DNA of 60,949 nucleotides from JAAYVZ01 sp035384965 (GCA_035384965.1 DAOOJE010000025.1:1-60949), one strand, 5' to 3'. Numbered from the stretch's first letter, positions 25,433-34,200 are shown. A program made the numbers and translations. Notes: generated by a model not told the origin, from the sequence alone.

Positions 25433-26157
25433 CCGCACCCCGGCTCGAAGCCCGAGACCTCGTCAAGCGCTATCGGCAAAGGACCGTGGTGGACGGAGTC
25501 AGCCTCGATGTGCAGGCTGGCGAGGTGGTGGGGCTGCTGGGGCCGAACGGGGCGGGCAAAACGACGACCTTCTACATGCTGGTCGGGCTCATCGAGCCCG
25601 ACGGCGGCCAGGTCCTGCTGGGCGAGCGGGACGTCACCTGGCTGCCCATGTACAGGCGGGCCCGACTGGGGATCTCGTACCTGCCCCAGGAGCCGTCGGT
25701 GTTCCGCCGCCTCACCGTGGAGGAGAACCTGGCGGGCGTGATGGAGCTGCTCGGCACCCCTCGCCAGGATGCCGCGACGCGCGTCGCCGAGTTGCTCGAG
25801 GAGTTCGGCCTCGACAAGGTGCAGCACCAGCGGGCGGACACGCTCTCCGGCGGCGAGCGTCGCCGGCTGGAGATCGCCCGCTCGCTCGTGGCGTCGCCGC
25901 GCTTCTTGCTGCTCGACGAGCCTTTTGCGGGCATCGACCCGATCACGGTGCTGGAGGTCCAGAGGCTCATCCGCCACCTGCGCGAGCGCGGCTACGGCAT
26001 CCTCATCACCGACCACAACGTGCGCGACACCTTGAAAATTACCGATCGCGCCTCTATCATCAAGGACGGCAAGGTTTTTGCTAGCGGCGACCCTGAGCGG
26101 CTGGCAAGGGATCCAATGGTGAAGCAGGTGTACCTCGGCGAAGGCTTCGAGCTCTAG
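25429..26157 (+). CDS. lptB: Lipopolysaccharide export ATPase LptB
   Basis: 242 aa. A cytoplasmic ABC ATPase that powers lipopolysaccharide extraction with LptF/LptG. Motifs: Walker A GPNGAGKTTT, Q-loop YLPQEPSVFRRLTV, signature LSGGERRRLEIAR, Walker B LLLDEPFAGIDP and ITDHNVRDTL, all typical of LptB. No ATG, GTG or TTG exists in frame near the expected N-terminus. The best start is ATA at 25429, which overlaps the previous stop (ATAA) and lies 5 bases after GGAGG (25419-25423). This gives MTAPRLEARDLVKRY, the normal family N-terminus. The nearest upstream conventional start would add about 60 unlikely residues. A sequencing error is the alternative. Confidence 0.9.
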   Translation: MTAPRLEARDLVKRYRQRTVVDGVSLDVQAGEVVGLLGPNGAGKTTTFYMLVGLIEPDGGQVLLGERDVTWLPMYRRARLGISYLPQEPSVFRRLTVEENLAGVMELLGTPRQDAATRVAELLEEFGLDKVQHQRADTLSGGERRRLEIARSLVASPRFLLLDEPFAGIDPITVLEVQRLIRHLRERGYGILITDHNVRDTLKITDRASIIKDGKVFASGDPERLARDPMVKQVYLGEGFEL

Positions 26158-26160
26158 ACC

Positions 26161-27678
26161 ATGGCCCTCGAGCAACGACTCAGCCTCAAGCTGGCGCAGA
26201 AGCTGGTCATGACGCCGACGCTGCAGCAAGCCATCAAACTGCTGCAGCTCTCGCGCCTGGAACTCGAACAAGCGCTGGCGCAGGAGGTGCAGGTCAACCC
26301 CTTGCTCGAGCTTTCCGAGGAGGCCGCGGCCGACGACGAGTCCCAGGTCGGCGAGGAGGCGGCGGGGGTCGAGATGGCGCCGCCGGACGAGGGCGAGTCG
26401 CCGAGCCGCGTGGAGACCGAACCCGACAGCAGCGAGCCCGAAACGCCGGAGGAGGCACCGGCGGCCGCCGATTCGTTCGGGGAGGTCGAGCTGGAGTCGC
26501 TGTTCTCCAACTACCTGCACGACGTGCCGGTGGTCGCGGCGACCTGGGACGACGACGAGGAGGCCCCTCTCGACAACGCCTCCAGCAGCGAGCAGAGCAT
26601 GTACGAGGCGCTGTGCGAGCAGCTCCGGCTTGCCGACGTGCGCCCCGAGCTGTGCCGAGTGTGCGAGTTCGTGATCGGCAACCTCGAGCCGGACGGCTAC
26701 TTGCGGGTGCCGGCCGAGGAGCTGGCGGCCCAGCTCGAGGTGAGCGTGGAACTGGTGCAGGAGGCCATTGCCGCGGTCCAGCGTCTCGACCCGCCGGGGA
26801 TCGGCGCGCGCGACCTGCGCGAGTGCTTGCTGCTGCAGGTCGACCGCCAGCTCGCCGAGGGTGGGGACCCCTTCCTCGCCAGGGTGCGCGAGGTGATTGC
26901 CGAGGCGTTCGGGGACGTGCTGAACCAGCGCTGGGAGGCAGTGAAGCGGAGGTTCGGGCTCGGGCACGACGAGGTGCGGGCGCTGGTCGGGGTGCTGCGG
27001 CGCCTTTCTCCGCACCCGGGGGCGGCGCTGGGGCCGACCGGCAACAGCCCCGTGGAGCCCGACGTGGAGGTGCGCCGGACGGAGCAAGGATGGCAGGTCA
27101 CGCTGGTGGACGACGGGCTGCCGCGCCTGCAGCTGTCCTCCCGCTACGCGCGCATGCTGCAGGGGCGCTCGCTCGACAGCGAATCGCGCGCCTACCTGCG
27201 CGAGCGGATGCGCTCGGCGCTGTGGTTTCTGCGCTCAGTGGAGCAGCGACAGAGCACGATCCTCAAGGTCGCGCAGGCCATCGTCCGCCGCCAGGCGGAG
27301 TTCCTCGAGCACGGCGTGTCGCACCTCAAGCCGCTGGTGCTCCGGGACATCGCCGACGACATCGGGATGCACGAGTCGACCGTGAGCCGGGTCGTGGCCA
27401 ACAAGTACATCGCCACACCGCGCGGGGTCCTGCCGTTGAAGTTCTTCTTCCACTCGGCGATCGCCTCTGCCGTCGAGGGCGATCTCTCGTCGATGGCGGT
27501 CAAGCAGCGCATCAAGGAGCTGATCGCCGGGGAGGACCCCGCCAAGCCGCTGTCGGACGCACGCATCGCCCGACAGCTCAACAGAGTGGGCGTCCGCATC
27601 GCCCGCCGGACCGTGGCCAAGTACAGGGAGGAGCTGGGCATACCCTCGTCCGAGCAGCGGCGGCGGACACTTCGGTGA
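26161..27678 (+). CDS. rpoN: RNA polymerase sigma-54 factor
   Basis: 505 aa. Region I (about 1-50) has the Gln/Leu-rich RLSLKLAQKLVMTPTLQQAI. An acidic region II follows (about 50-150), then the core-binding domain (about 155-340), a helix-turn-helix (DIADDIGMHESTVSRVVANKY) and the RpoN box ARRTVAKYREEL near the C-terminus. Sigma-54 recognises -24/-12 promoters and needs activator ATPases, none of which is in the window. It lies 3 bases after lptB, in the widely conserved lptB-rpoN-hpf-ptsN order. Confidence 0.97.
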   Translation: MALEQRLSLKLAQKLVMTPTLQQAIKLLQLSRLELEQALAQEVQVNPLLELSEEAAADDESQVGEEAAGVEMAPPDEGESPSRVETEPDSSEPETPEEAPAAADSFGEVELESLFSNYLHDVPVVAATWDDDEEAPLDNASSSEQSMYEALCEQLRLADVRPELCRVCEFVIGNLEPDGYLRVPAEELAAQLEVSVELVQEAIAAVQRLDPPGIGARDLRECLLLQVDRQLAEGGDPFLARVREVIAEAFGDVLNQRWEAVKRRFGLGHDEVRALVGVLRRLSPHPGAALGPTGNSPVEPDVEVRRTEQGWQVTLVDDGLPRLQLSSRYARMLQGRSLDSESRAYLRERMRSALWFLRSVEQRQSTILKVAQAIVRRQAEFLEHGVSHLKPLVLRDIADDIGMHESTVSRVVANKYIATPRGVLPLKFFFHSAIASAVEGDLSSMAVKQRIKELIAGEDPAKPLSDARIARQLNRVGVRIARRTVAKYREELGIPSSEQRRRTLR

Positions 27679-27680
27679 GC

Positions 27681-27686
27681 TACAAT
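27681..27686 (+). promoter_or_regulatory. -10 element upstream of hpf
   Basis: TACAAT, one base from consensus, 35 bases before the hpf ATG. No matching -35 is clear at 16-18 bases, so an alternative sigma factor or extended element is possible. The hpf leader contains a GGAGGAGA ribosome site. Confidence 0.4.
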
Positions 27687-27721
27687 GGGCGTTGACGGAT
27701 GGAGTGCAGAGCGGAGGAGAC

Positions 27722-28264
27722 ATGGAGCTTGAGTTCATCGCCAGAAACACGGAGTTGACGGAGCAGCAGCGGGCGCTCGCGCACAAGAAGTTCACGCGCC
27801 TTGCCAAGTACTTCAACGCAGTGCTCGAGGCGCGACTGACGGTGAACCAGGAACGCCATCGCACCGGTCTCGACGCCTACATCCGGGGCAAGGACTTCGA
27901 GGTCCAGGCCTCCGCCGAGACCCCGGACTGGGCCACCTCGCTGCAGGAGGTCGTGGATCGTCTCGAGCAGCAGGCCCGCAAGAACAAGCAGCGCCTGACC
28001 TCGCGCAAGCGGCCGCGCGGCAAGGAGGGCGAGGGGGCGTGGCGCGTGCAGGTGGTGGAGGCCGAGTCGGTGCGCAGCGGGGCGCCGCGCGTGGTGGAGA
28101 GCAAGCACGTGCCGGTCGTGCCGATGTCGGTCGAGGAAGCAGCGCTGCAGCTCGAGAGCTCGGGCGAGGACTTCATCCTGTTCAGAGAGGCCAGCTCGGA
28201 CGAGATCAACGTGCTGTACCGCCGCCGCGATCGGACCTACGGGCTGGTCACCCCGCAGTTCTAG
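27722..28264 (+). CDS. hpf: Ribosome hibernation-promoting factor, long form
   Basis: 180 aa. The N-terminal S30AE domain (about 1-95) has ELEFIARNTELTEQQRALAHKK and binds the 30S decoding site. The C-terminal domain (about 120-180) has VVPMSVEEAALQLESSGEDFILFR and NVLYRRRDRTYGLVTP, which pairs ribosomes into 100S dimers in long HPF proteins. ATG at 27722 follows GGAGGAGA at ideal spacing. Its place after rpoN is the common arrangement. Confidence 0.95.
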   Translation: MELEFIARNTELTEQQRALAHKKFTRLAKYFNAVLEARLTVNQERHRTGLDAYIRGKDFEVQASAETPDWATSLQEVVDRLEQQARKNKQRLTSRKRPRGKEGEGAWRVQVVEAESVRSGAPRVVESKHVPVVPMSVEEAALQLESSGEDFILFREASSDEINVLYRRRDRTYGLVTPQF

Positions 28265-28283
28265 GCGGGCTGCCGGACGCGCC

Positions 28284-28742
28284 GTGAAGCTCAGCTTTCT
28301 CCTCAAGCCTGAGCACGTGTTCCTGGACCTTCCAGCGCACACGCGGGAAGAGGTGCTGGTCCATGTCGCCGAGCGCCTGGCTCAGCTGGGGGCGGTCCGC
28401 AGCGCCCAAGACATGGTCGACCTGCTGCTCGACCGCGAGCGGCTGGGGGCCACGGTCGTCGGCGACGAGGTCGCGATTCCTCACTGCAAGGTGCCGGGGC
28501 TGCGGTCGATCGTCGCGGCGTTCTGCCGGTTGCCGGAGGCGATTCCGTTCGGACCGGCGCAGGAGTCGGCGCGCCTGTTCTTCTTCGTGCTCTCGCCGCG
28601 CGAGCAGCCGGCGGCGCACCTGCAAGTCCTCGCCACCATTGCACGCTTGCTCCGCAACCCCCAGGCGAAGAGGGTGTTCCAGACCGCCGGCAAGGCCGAC
28701 GAGCTGGTCGCCGCTCTGGGCAAGATCGAAAACGCGGCGTGA
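28284..28742 (+). CDS. ptsN: PTS nitrogen-regulatory EIIA (PtsN)
   Basis: 152 aa, GTG start. A fructose/mannitol-type EIIA domain. The phospho-accepting histidine lies in EVAIPHCKVPGL. The protein regulates metabolism and potassium or nitrogen systems rather than transporting sugar. It sits in rpoN-hpf-ptsN-hprK-rapZ order, as in many proteobacteria. Its stop overlaps the hprK GTG by 4 bases. Confidence 0.93.
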   Translation: MKLSFLLKPEHVFLDLPAHTREEVLVHVAERLAQLGAVRSAQDMVDLLLDRERLGATVVGDEVAIPHCKVPGLRSIVAAFCRLPEAIPFGPAQESARLFFFVLSPREQPAAHLQVLATIARLLRNPQAKRVFQTAGKADELVAALGKIENAA

Positions 28743-29689
28743 GGCCAGTGCCCGAGAGCGTCCCGGTCGACCGGCTCCTCCAGGATTCCCGCCTTTCCCA
28801 CCTCGGGCTGCGCCTGGTTGCCGGCTCGGCCGGCGTGCAGCGACTCGTCACCAACCCCCGCCTGCAGAAGCCGGGCCTCGCCCTGGCGGGTTTTCTCGCC
28901 TCGGTCAAGCCGGGACGGGTGCAGGTGCTGGGCTCAGGGGAGGCCGACTTCCTCGCCACCCTCGAGCCCGAGCTGTGCCGCCAACGCATCCGCGACCTGG
29001 CGGTCCTGGAGCCGCCGCTCATCGCCGTCAGCAAGGGCATGGACGAGGTGGCGGCCCGGTTCGCCCCGGCCTGCGACGAGCGCGGCGTGCCGCTGGCGGT
29101 CACGTCGGCCACGACCTCGCTGCTGATCGAACGGCTCGCCGCCGTCCTCGAGCTGCTGCTGGCGCCTCGCCAGACGCTACACGGCGACCTCCTCGACGTC
29201 TTTGCCATTGGCGTGCTGCTGCTCGGCGAGTCCGGCTCGGGCAAGTCCGAGTGCGCCCTGGAGCTGGTGCACCGCGGGCACCGGCTGGTCGCCGACGACG
29301 TGGTCGAGGTTTGCCGGCTGCGTAACGACGAGCTGTTCGGTCAGGCGCCGGAAGCGGTGCGGGGGCTCATGGAGGTGCGGGGGCTGGGGCTCATCTCGAT
29401 CGAGCAGCTGTTCGGGGTGGTGGCGGTCCGCGACACGAAGCCCATCGACCTCGTGATCAACCTCGTGCCGGGCCAGAACGGGCACCTCGAACGGCTCGGG
29501 CTGGGCGAGAGCACGGCCGAGATCCTGGGCGTCCGGCGGCCTTCCTTGACGTTCCCGGTGGCGCCCGGGCGGATCCTCTCGCTGATGGTCGAGAGCGCGG
29601 CCCGCAAATACCTCCTCTACCAGCGGGGGCTGCCCGACCATGCGCGGGACTACCTGCAGCGGCACGACCAGGAGCTCGAGCGGCCGTGA
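28739..29689 (+). CDS. hprK: HPr kinase/phosphorylase
   Basis: 316 aa. The bifunctional enzyme phosphorylates and dephosphorylates the regulatory serine of HPr. The N-terminal domain covers about 1-135. The C-terminal kinase domain has Walker A GESGSGKSECALEL, then HRLVADDVVEV and the MEVRGLGLI signature. An HPr with the target serine is encoded at 31028-31297. GTG start overlaps the ptsN stop; the hprK stop in turn overlaps the rapZ GTG. Confidence 0.95.
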   Translation: MRPVPESVPVDRLLQDSRLSHLGLRLVAGSAGVQRLVTNPRLQKPGLALAGFLASVKPGRVQVLGSGEADFLATLEPELCRQRIRDLAVLEPPLIAVSKGMDEVAARFAPACDERGVPLAVTSATTSLLIERLAAVLELLLAPRQTLHGDLLDVFAIGVLLLGESGSGKSECALELVHRGHRLVADDVVEVCRLRNDELFGQAPEAVRGLMEVRGLGLISIEQLFGVVAVRDTKPIDLVINLVPGQNGHLERLGLGESTAEILGVRRPSLTFPVAPGRILSLMVESAARKYLLYQRGLPDHARDYLQRHDQELERP

Positions 29690-30546
29690 GCGCCGAGGCT
29701 CCCCGCGGGGTGGTCGTCAGCGGCCTTTCGGGCGCCGGCAAGAGCATTGTCACGAGGTGCTTCGAGGACCTCGGCTACCGCTGCGTCGACAACCTGCCGC
29801 TCGAGCTCATCGAGCCGCTGTTCGCCCAGGTGTGGAGCAAGCCGACGCCGCCGTGGGTGGTGGTCGTGGACGTGCGCGCGCCGGGGTTCGCGGCCGGCGC
29901 GCCGGGGCTGGTGTGCCGGCTCAAGCAGCGCTATCCGGGGCTGCGGCTGGTGTTCGTGGAGGCCAGCGACGAGTCGATCGAGCGCCGGTTTTCCGAGACG
30001 CGCCGGCCCCACCCCTACCGTTCTCTGCCGCTGCGCGACGCCATCGTCAGGGAGCGCGCCGACCTCGCGGGGGTGCGCGGGCTGGCCGACGAGGTCCTCG
30101 ACACGAGCGGCCTGACGCCGCACGAGCTGCGAGCGCTGGTGGCGGCCCGTTTCGGCTCCACCGAGCTGGCGCTGCCGATGGTCGTGCGCTGCGAGAGCTT
30201 CGGCTACCGGTACGGGCTGCCGCCGGACGCCAACTTGCTGTTCGACGTGCGCTGCCTGCCCAACCCCCACTTCGTGCCGGAGCTGCGCGCGCTGGCCGGG
30301 GACGATCCCCCGGTCCGGGAGTGGCTCGACGCCCGGCCGGAGGTGGCGGCCACCTGGGAGCGCATCCGCGATCTCTGCGATCTCCTGGTGCCTGCCTACC
30401 GCGGGGAAGGGAAGAGCTGGGTGCTCATCGCCTTCGGCTGCACTGGCGGACGCCACCGCTCGGTCTACTTCGCCGAGCGGATGGCGGCCCACCTGGCGAC
30501 ATCGCAGTGGGCGGTGACGGTGCAGCACCGCGACCGCGATCGGTGA
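29686..30546 (+). CDS. rapZ: RNase adapter protein RapZ
   Basis: 286 aa, the standard length. Walker A GLSGAGKS near residues 13-20; CVDNLPLELIEPL; RPHPY; the C-terminal domain has FGYRYGLPPDANLLFDVRCLPNPHF and IAFGCTGGRHRSVYFAE, diagnostic of the family. In E. coli RapZ directs RNase E to the GlmZ small RNA and senses glucosamine-6-phosphate. Whether GlmY/GlmZ-like RNAs exist here is not visible. Confidence 0.95.
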   Translation: MSAEAPRGVVVSGLSGAGKSIVTRCFEDLGYRCVDNLPLELIEPLFAQVWSKPTPPWVVVVDVRAPGFAAGAPGLVCRLKQRYPGLRLVFVEASDESIERRFSETRRPHPYRSLPLRDAIVRERADLAGVRGLADEVLDTSGLTPHELRALVAARFGSTELALPMVVRCESFGYRYGLPPDANLLFDVRCLPNPHFVPELRALAGDDPPVREWLDARPEVAATWERIRDLCDLLVPAYRGEGKSWVLIAFGCTGGRHRSVYFAERMAAHLATSQWAVTVQHRDRDR

Positions 30547-30564
30547 GCCGGTGAGCGCCGCCGG

Positions 30565-30593
30565 TTGCGATGGGGGACGGGGCCTGGAATAAT
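30565..30593 (+). promoter_or_regulatory. Internal promoter before the EIIA-Man/HPr/EI genes
   Basis: TTGCGA (30565-30570) and AATAAT (30588-30593) are 17 bases apart. The -10 ends 7 bases before the ATG at 30601, and no ribosome site precedes that ATG, so a leaderless transcript is likely. Confidence 0.55.
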
Positions 30594-30600
30594 CCGCCGC

Positions 30601-31041
30601 ATGGTAGGAGTCCTGGTGATCTCGCACGGGCGCCTCGCCGCCGAGCTGCTGGCAGCGGCGCGAGCCATCGAGCCGGCGCTGGTCGAGCAGGCGCGCGCCA
30701 TCACGCTCGAGTGGAACCTCGATCCGGAAGCGGCCAAGCGGGAGATCGCGCGTGCTCTGCAGGAACTCGACACGGGCTCGGGGGTCATTGTCCTCACCGA
30801 CATGTTCGGCGGTACGCCCACCAACCTGTCGCTGGGTTTTCTCGACCCGGCCCGCTCGGAGGTCGTCACCGGCGCCAACCTGCCGATGCTCATCAAGGTG
30901 GCGAGCGTTCGCCGCCAGAACAACGCCACGCTCCGCCAGCTCGCCCGCGTGGTCGCCGAAAAGGGGCAGAAGAGCATTTACGTCGTGAGCGAGATCCTGG
31001 AGCGCCGGCCGGGTGGGAGTGGAGCCCATGGCACAGCTTGA
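30601..31041 (+). CDS. Mannose-family PTS EIIA domain protein
   Basis: 146 aa. The N-terminal phosphorylation histidine lies in VLVISHGRLAAELL (His10). VIVLTDMFGGTPTNLSLGF is typical of the mannose EIIA fold. No EIIB, EIIC or EIID genes are nearby, so a regulatory role is likely. Its end overlaps the ptsH start by 14 bases, giving tight coupling to HPr and EI. Confidence 0.9.
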   Translation: MVGVLVISHGRLAAELLAAARAIEPALVEQARAITLEWNLDPEAAKREIARALQELDTGSGVIVLTDMFGGTPTNLSLGFLDPARSEVVTGANLPMLIKVASVRRQNNATLRQLARVVAEKGQKSIYVVSEILERRPGGSGAHGTA

Positions 31042-31297
31042 GCTCGAACTCGTGAACCGGCTCGGTCTGCACGCCCGCGCCGCGGCGAAGTTCGTGCACA
31101 CCGCGTCGCGCTTCTCCTCGCACATTTCCGTCGCCCACAACGACGAGGAGGTCAACGGCAAGTCGATCCTCGGCTTGCTCTTGCTCGCCGCGCCGTGCGG
31201 CACCAGGCTCACCGTCAAGGCGGTCGGCAAGGACGAGGTCGAGGCCCTCAAGGCCATCGAGGCCCTGATCCAGGACCGGTTCGGGGAGGGAGAGTAG
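31028..31297 (+). CDS. ptsH: Phosphocarrier protein HPr
   Basis: 89 aa. The phospho-accepting histidine lies in NRLGLHARAAAKF. The regulatory serine for HprK lies in NGKSILGLLLL. Both are intact, so this HPr can take phosphate from EI and from HprK. The start at 31028 overlaps the EIIA gene, and its stop shares a base with the ptsI GTG. Confidence 0.95.
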   Translation: MAQLELELVNRLGLHARAAAKFVHTASRFSSHISVAHNDEEVNGKSILGLLLLAAPCGTRLTVKAVGKDEVEALKAIEALIQDRFGEGE

Positions 31298-33069
31298 TGA
31301 AGTACTCCCGGGTGCTGGTCGGCCTCGGCGTCTCGCCGGGCATCGCGATCGGACCGCCTCTCGTCGTGGAGAACCGGCCCCAGCCGGCAGCGCGGCATCT
31401 GTTGCCGCCGGACCACATCGAGAGCGAGGTGCAGCGGCTGCGGGACGCGGCGGTGAAGGCGGCGGCGGCGCTCGCCGAGCTGGCGTCGCAGGCCGAGTCC
31501 ATGGTGGGCCGCGAGTACGCGTCGATCTTCGAGGCGCACCGCATGATGGCGGAGGATCCGACGCTGCTGGCGCAGGTCGAGGAGGTCGTCCGCCGCGAGG
31601 GCGTCAACGCCGAGTGGGCGCTGCAGGAGGTGGTCCAGGGCATGCTGGGGCAGCTCGAGAGCCTGGGCGACGCCTACCTGCGTGAGCGCCGGACCGACCT
31701 GCTGGACGTCGCCGCGCAGCTCCAGCGCGCGCTCCAGGGCAAGGCCAACCCCAGGCTGGGCAGCGCCCCCGAGGGGGCGGTCCTGGTGGCCGACGACATC
31801 CCGCCGTCGCAGGCCATTCAGCTTTCCTCCGGCCCCGTCGGCGGGTTCGTATCCGAGACAGGGGGCATCACCTCGCACACCACGATCATCGCCAAGTCTC
31901 TCGGCATCCCCGCCGTGGTCGGGGTCGCCCAGGTCGTGCCGGCGATGGAGCGCGCCACCACGGTCATCGTCGACGGCTTCGAGGGACACGTCATCATCGA
32001 TCCCGAACCGGCGCTCCTGCAGGTGTACCGCCTGCGGGCCGAGGAATACCGGCAGCGCCAGCGAGAGCTGCTCGCCACCGCCCACCTCCCGGCCACGTCG
32101 GTCGACGGCCACACCGTGAGCCTGCTGGCGAACATCGACCTGCTGGGCGAGATCCCGGCCGCCAGGAGGGGGGGCGCCGAAGGCGTCGGCCTGTTCCGCT
32201 CGGAGTTCCTGTTCATGCAGGCGAGCCCGGCGCTGCCGGACGAAGAGCAGCAGGCCGACGCATACCGCCAGCTTCTCGACGCCTTCCCCGGTCAGCCCGT
32301 CACGGTGAGGACGTACGACCTGGGCGGGAAGAAGCTGGCGCGGGAGCTGCTCGGCAACCCGGAAGACAACCCGGTGCTGGGTCTGCGCGGCGTCCGGCTG
32401 TGCCTGCAGAAGCCCGAGTTCTTCCGCACCCAGCTGCGGGCGCTGCTGCGGGCGGCGGGGCAGGGGAGGGGCTTGCTGCGGATCATGGTGCCGCTCATCG
32501 GCCACGTCGAGGAGGTCAAGACGGTCCGCGTGCTGCTCCGGCGGTACATGGAGGAGCTGCGCGACGAAGGCCACCCGCTGCCGCCGAGCCTGCAGATCGG
32601 CGTGATGATCGAGGTCCCGGCCGCAGCCATGATCGCCGAGCACCTGGCCGCGGTCGTCGACTTTTTCGCCATCGGCACCAACGACCTGACCCAGTACACG
32701 CTGGCCGTCGACCGGGCCAACGAGCACGTGGCCGAGCTGTACCGGCCGTTCCACCCGGCGGTGCTCAAGCTCATCGACCGCGTGATCACGGCCGCGCACC
32801 GGGCGCGTATTACCGTCTCGATGTGCGGAGAGATGGCGGCCGATCCCCTGGCGGTCCCGCTGCTCGTCGGGATGGGCCTGAAGGAGTTTTCGGTCCATCC
32901 GGCCGCCCTGCCGGTGGTGCGGAGGCTGGTGCGCGCGCTGGCCTTCAGGGACGCGCGCAGGATCGCTCACCGGGCGCTCGCTCTGGCCACCGCCAAGGAG
33001 GTCGAGGAGTACCTCCTCGAGCAGCTTTCCGCCTTGCTCGCGCACGTCAAGGTGAGGATCCGCCCGTGA
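31297..33069 (+). CDS. ptsI: PTS enzyme I (PEP-protein phosphotransferase)
   Basis: 590 aa, the typical size. The phosphohistidine domain has GGITSHTTIIAKSLGIPAVVG. The PEP-binding barrel has EGVGLFRSEFLFM, LRGVRLCLQKPEFFRTQLRALLRA, IGVMIEVPAAAMIAE, GTNDLTQYTLAVDR and SMCGEMAADP. It transfers phosphate from PEP to HPr. GTG start after GGGGAGGGAGA. The stop overlaps the cupin gene start. Confidence 0.96.
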   Translation: MKYSRVLVGLGVSPGIAIGPPLVVENRPQPAARHLLPPDHIESEVQRLRDAAVKAAAALAELASQAESMVGREYASIFEAHRMMAEDPTLLAQVEEVVRREGVNAEWALQEVVQGMLGQLESLGDAYLRERRTDLLDVAAQLQRALQGKANPRLGSAPEGAVLVADDIPPSQAIQLSSGPVGGFVSETGGITSHTTIIAKSLGIPAVVGVAQVVPAMERATTVIVDGFEGHVIIDPEPALLQVYRLRAEEYRQRQRELLATAHLPATSVDGHTVSLLANIDLLGEIPAARRGGAEGVGLFRSEFLFMQASPALPDEEQQADAYRQLLDAFPGQPVTVRTYDLGGKKLARELLGNPEDNPVLGLRGVRLCLQKPEFFRTQLRALLRAAGQGRGLLRIMVPLIGHVEEVKTVRVLLRRYMEELRDEGHPLPPSLQIGVMIEVPAAAMIAEHLAAVVDFFAIGTNDLTQYTLAVDRANEHVAELYRPFHPAVLKLIDRVITAAHRARITVSMCGEMAADPLAVPLLVGMGLKEFSVHPAALPVVRRLVRALAFRDARRIAHRALALATAKEVEEYLLEQLSALLAHVKVRIRP

Positions 33070-33431
33070 GCCGCCTGGTCAGCAAGCCGTGGGGCGGCGA
33101 GGAAATCTTCGCCGAGACGGAGCGCTACGTCGGCAAGATTCTCACCGTGCGGGCCGGCCACGAGCTGTCGCTGCAGTACCACCGAGTCAAGGACGAGACC
33201 ATGCGCGTGCTCGAGGGCGTCTGCGAACTCCACCTGGGCCGGGATGCCGGCGGCGGGCCGGCAGAGCGCCTCGTGCTGCGGGAGGGAGATGCCCGGCGCA
33301 TCCCGCCCGGGACGGTGCACCGCCTCGTCGCCGTGACCGACGTCCGGATCGTCGAGGTCTCGACCCCGGAGCTTGACGACGTGGTGCGGCTGGAGGACCG
33401 GTATGGACGGGCCGGCACCTGCGCCCCATAG
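33066..33431 (+). CDS. Small cupin protein (type II phosphomannose-isomerase domain-like)
   Basis: 121 aa, a single cupin barrel. It opens with KPWGGEEIFAETERYVGKILTV. Metal-site-like residues lie in LSLQYHRVKDETMRVLEG and IPPGTVHRLVA, as in the C-terminal domain of bifunctional mannose-1-phosphate guanylyltransferase/isomerase proteins. No nucleotidyltransferase domain is attached. Possible roles are sugar-phosphate isomerisation or sugar binding. The GTG overlaps the ptsI stop (GTGA). Confidence 0.75.
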   Translation: MSRLVSKPWGGEEIFAETERYVGKILTVRAGHELSLQYHRVKDETMRVLEGVCELHLGRDAGGGPAERLVLREGDARRIPPGTVHRLVAVTDVRIVEVSTPELDDVVRLEDRYGRAGTCAP

Positions 33432-33450
33432 TAGAAACAGGAGGTGAGTG

Positions 33451-34167
33451 ATGAGCGGACTGGCATGTGCGTGGCTGGTGCTCGCGGCCGCCGCACCGTC
33501 GCCGACGCCGACGCCGGCACCCACACCGGCGCCGACGTCGCCGATCGGCATCCTGGTCAACAAGACGGGAGGGGGGCCGCGCGGGCAGAGTCTCGCCGAG
33601 GTCGCAAAGCAAATCAAGCTCAGGCTCCCGGCCGACCAGCCGCGCCGCCTCGACAACGAGGCCGTCAAGGCCCTGGCCCAGGGCGTGGAACTCACGACCA
33701 CCACGTCGTCAGGGGGGGGCGGGGCGATTTCCGTTTCGGGCGGCTCGCGGGCGCCGCGCAAGGAGTACTGGCAGCGGGCGTACGCCGAGGCGCTGGCGCG
33801 CATTCCGGCGCAGGAGAAGCGCATAGCCGAGCTGGAGGCCGAGACGGCGCGGCTCCAGCAGGACTTTTACCGGTGGGATGACCCGGCGTACCGCGACGGG
33901 GTGATCAAGCCGGCCCTCGACCGCGCCCTGGCCCAGCTCAACGAGGCCAGAAAGCAGCTCGAGGCGGTGCGAAAGCGGCCGGAAGAGGTGAAGGCGGAGG
34001 CCGCGCGCGAAGGCGCTCTCCCCGGCTGGTTCCGCGAGCCTCTTCCGACCGTCGCGCCCGGCGGGCCGTCGGCGCCGGCACCTTCGCTGGAATCGGCGCC
34101 CCCTGGCGTCACGCCGGCTCCCCGCCCGCAGGCCACCCAGACACCCGCCTGGGCGGGCGGACGCTAG
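33451..34167 (+). CDS. Secreted coiled-coil protein of unknown function
   Basis: 238 aa. Short signal-like N-terminus (1-15), then a Pro/Thr tandem (PTPTPAPTPAPT), a conserved-looking middle, an alpha-helical coiled coil (about 105-190, with EKRIAELEAETARLQQDF and LAQLNEARKQLEAVRKRPEEV) and a Pro/Ala-rich tail. ATG at 33451 lies 6 bases after AGGAGG. I do not recognise a family. The tail and Pro-rich head suggest an envelope-located protein. Confidence 0.65.
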   Translation: MSGLACAWLVLAAAAPSPTPTPAPTPAPTSPIGILVNKTGGGPRGQSLAEVAKQIKLRLPADQPRRLDNEAVKALAQGVELTTTTSSGGGGAISVSGGSRAPRKEYWQRAYAEALARIPAQEKRIAELEAETARLQQDFYRWDDPAYRDGVIKPALDRALAQLNEARKQLEAVRKRPEEVKAEAAREGALPGWFREPLPTVAPGGPSAPAPSLESAPPGVTPAPRPQATQTPAWAGGR

Positions 34168-34200
34168 GGAAGTCCCCGAGACGTGCGCGGCGGTGGAGAG

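Noticed and set aside
29650..33045. Very long open frame on the minus strand opposite rapZ, the PTS genes and ptsI (over 1100 codons)
   Set aside because: It is a by-product of GC-rich codon use; the protein is Arg/His/Asp-rich with no domains, while the plus-strand genes have clear families.
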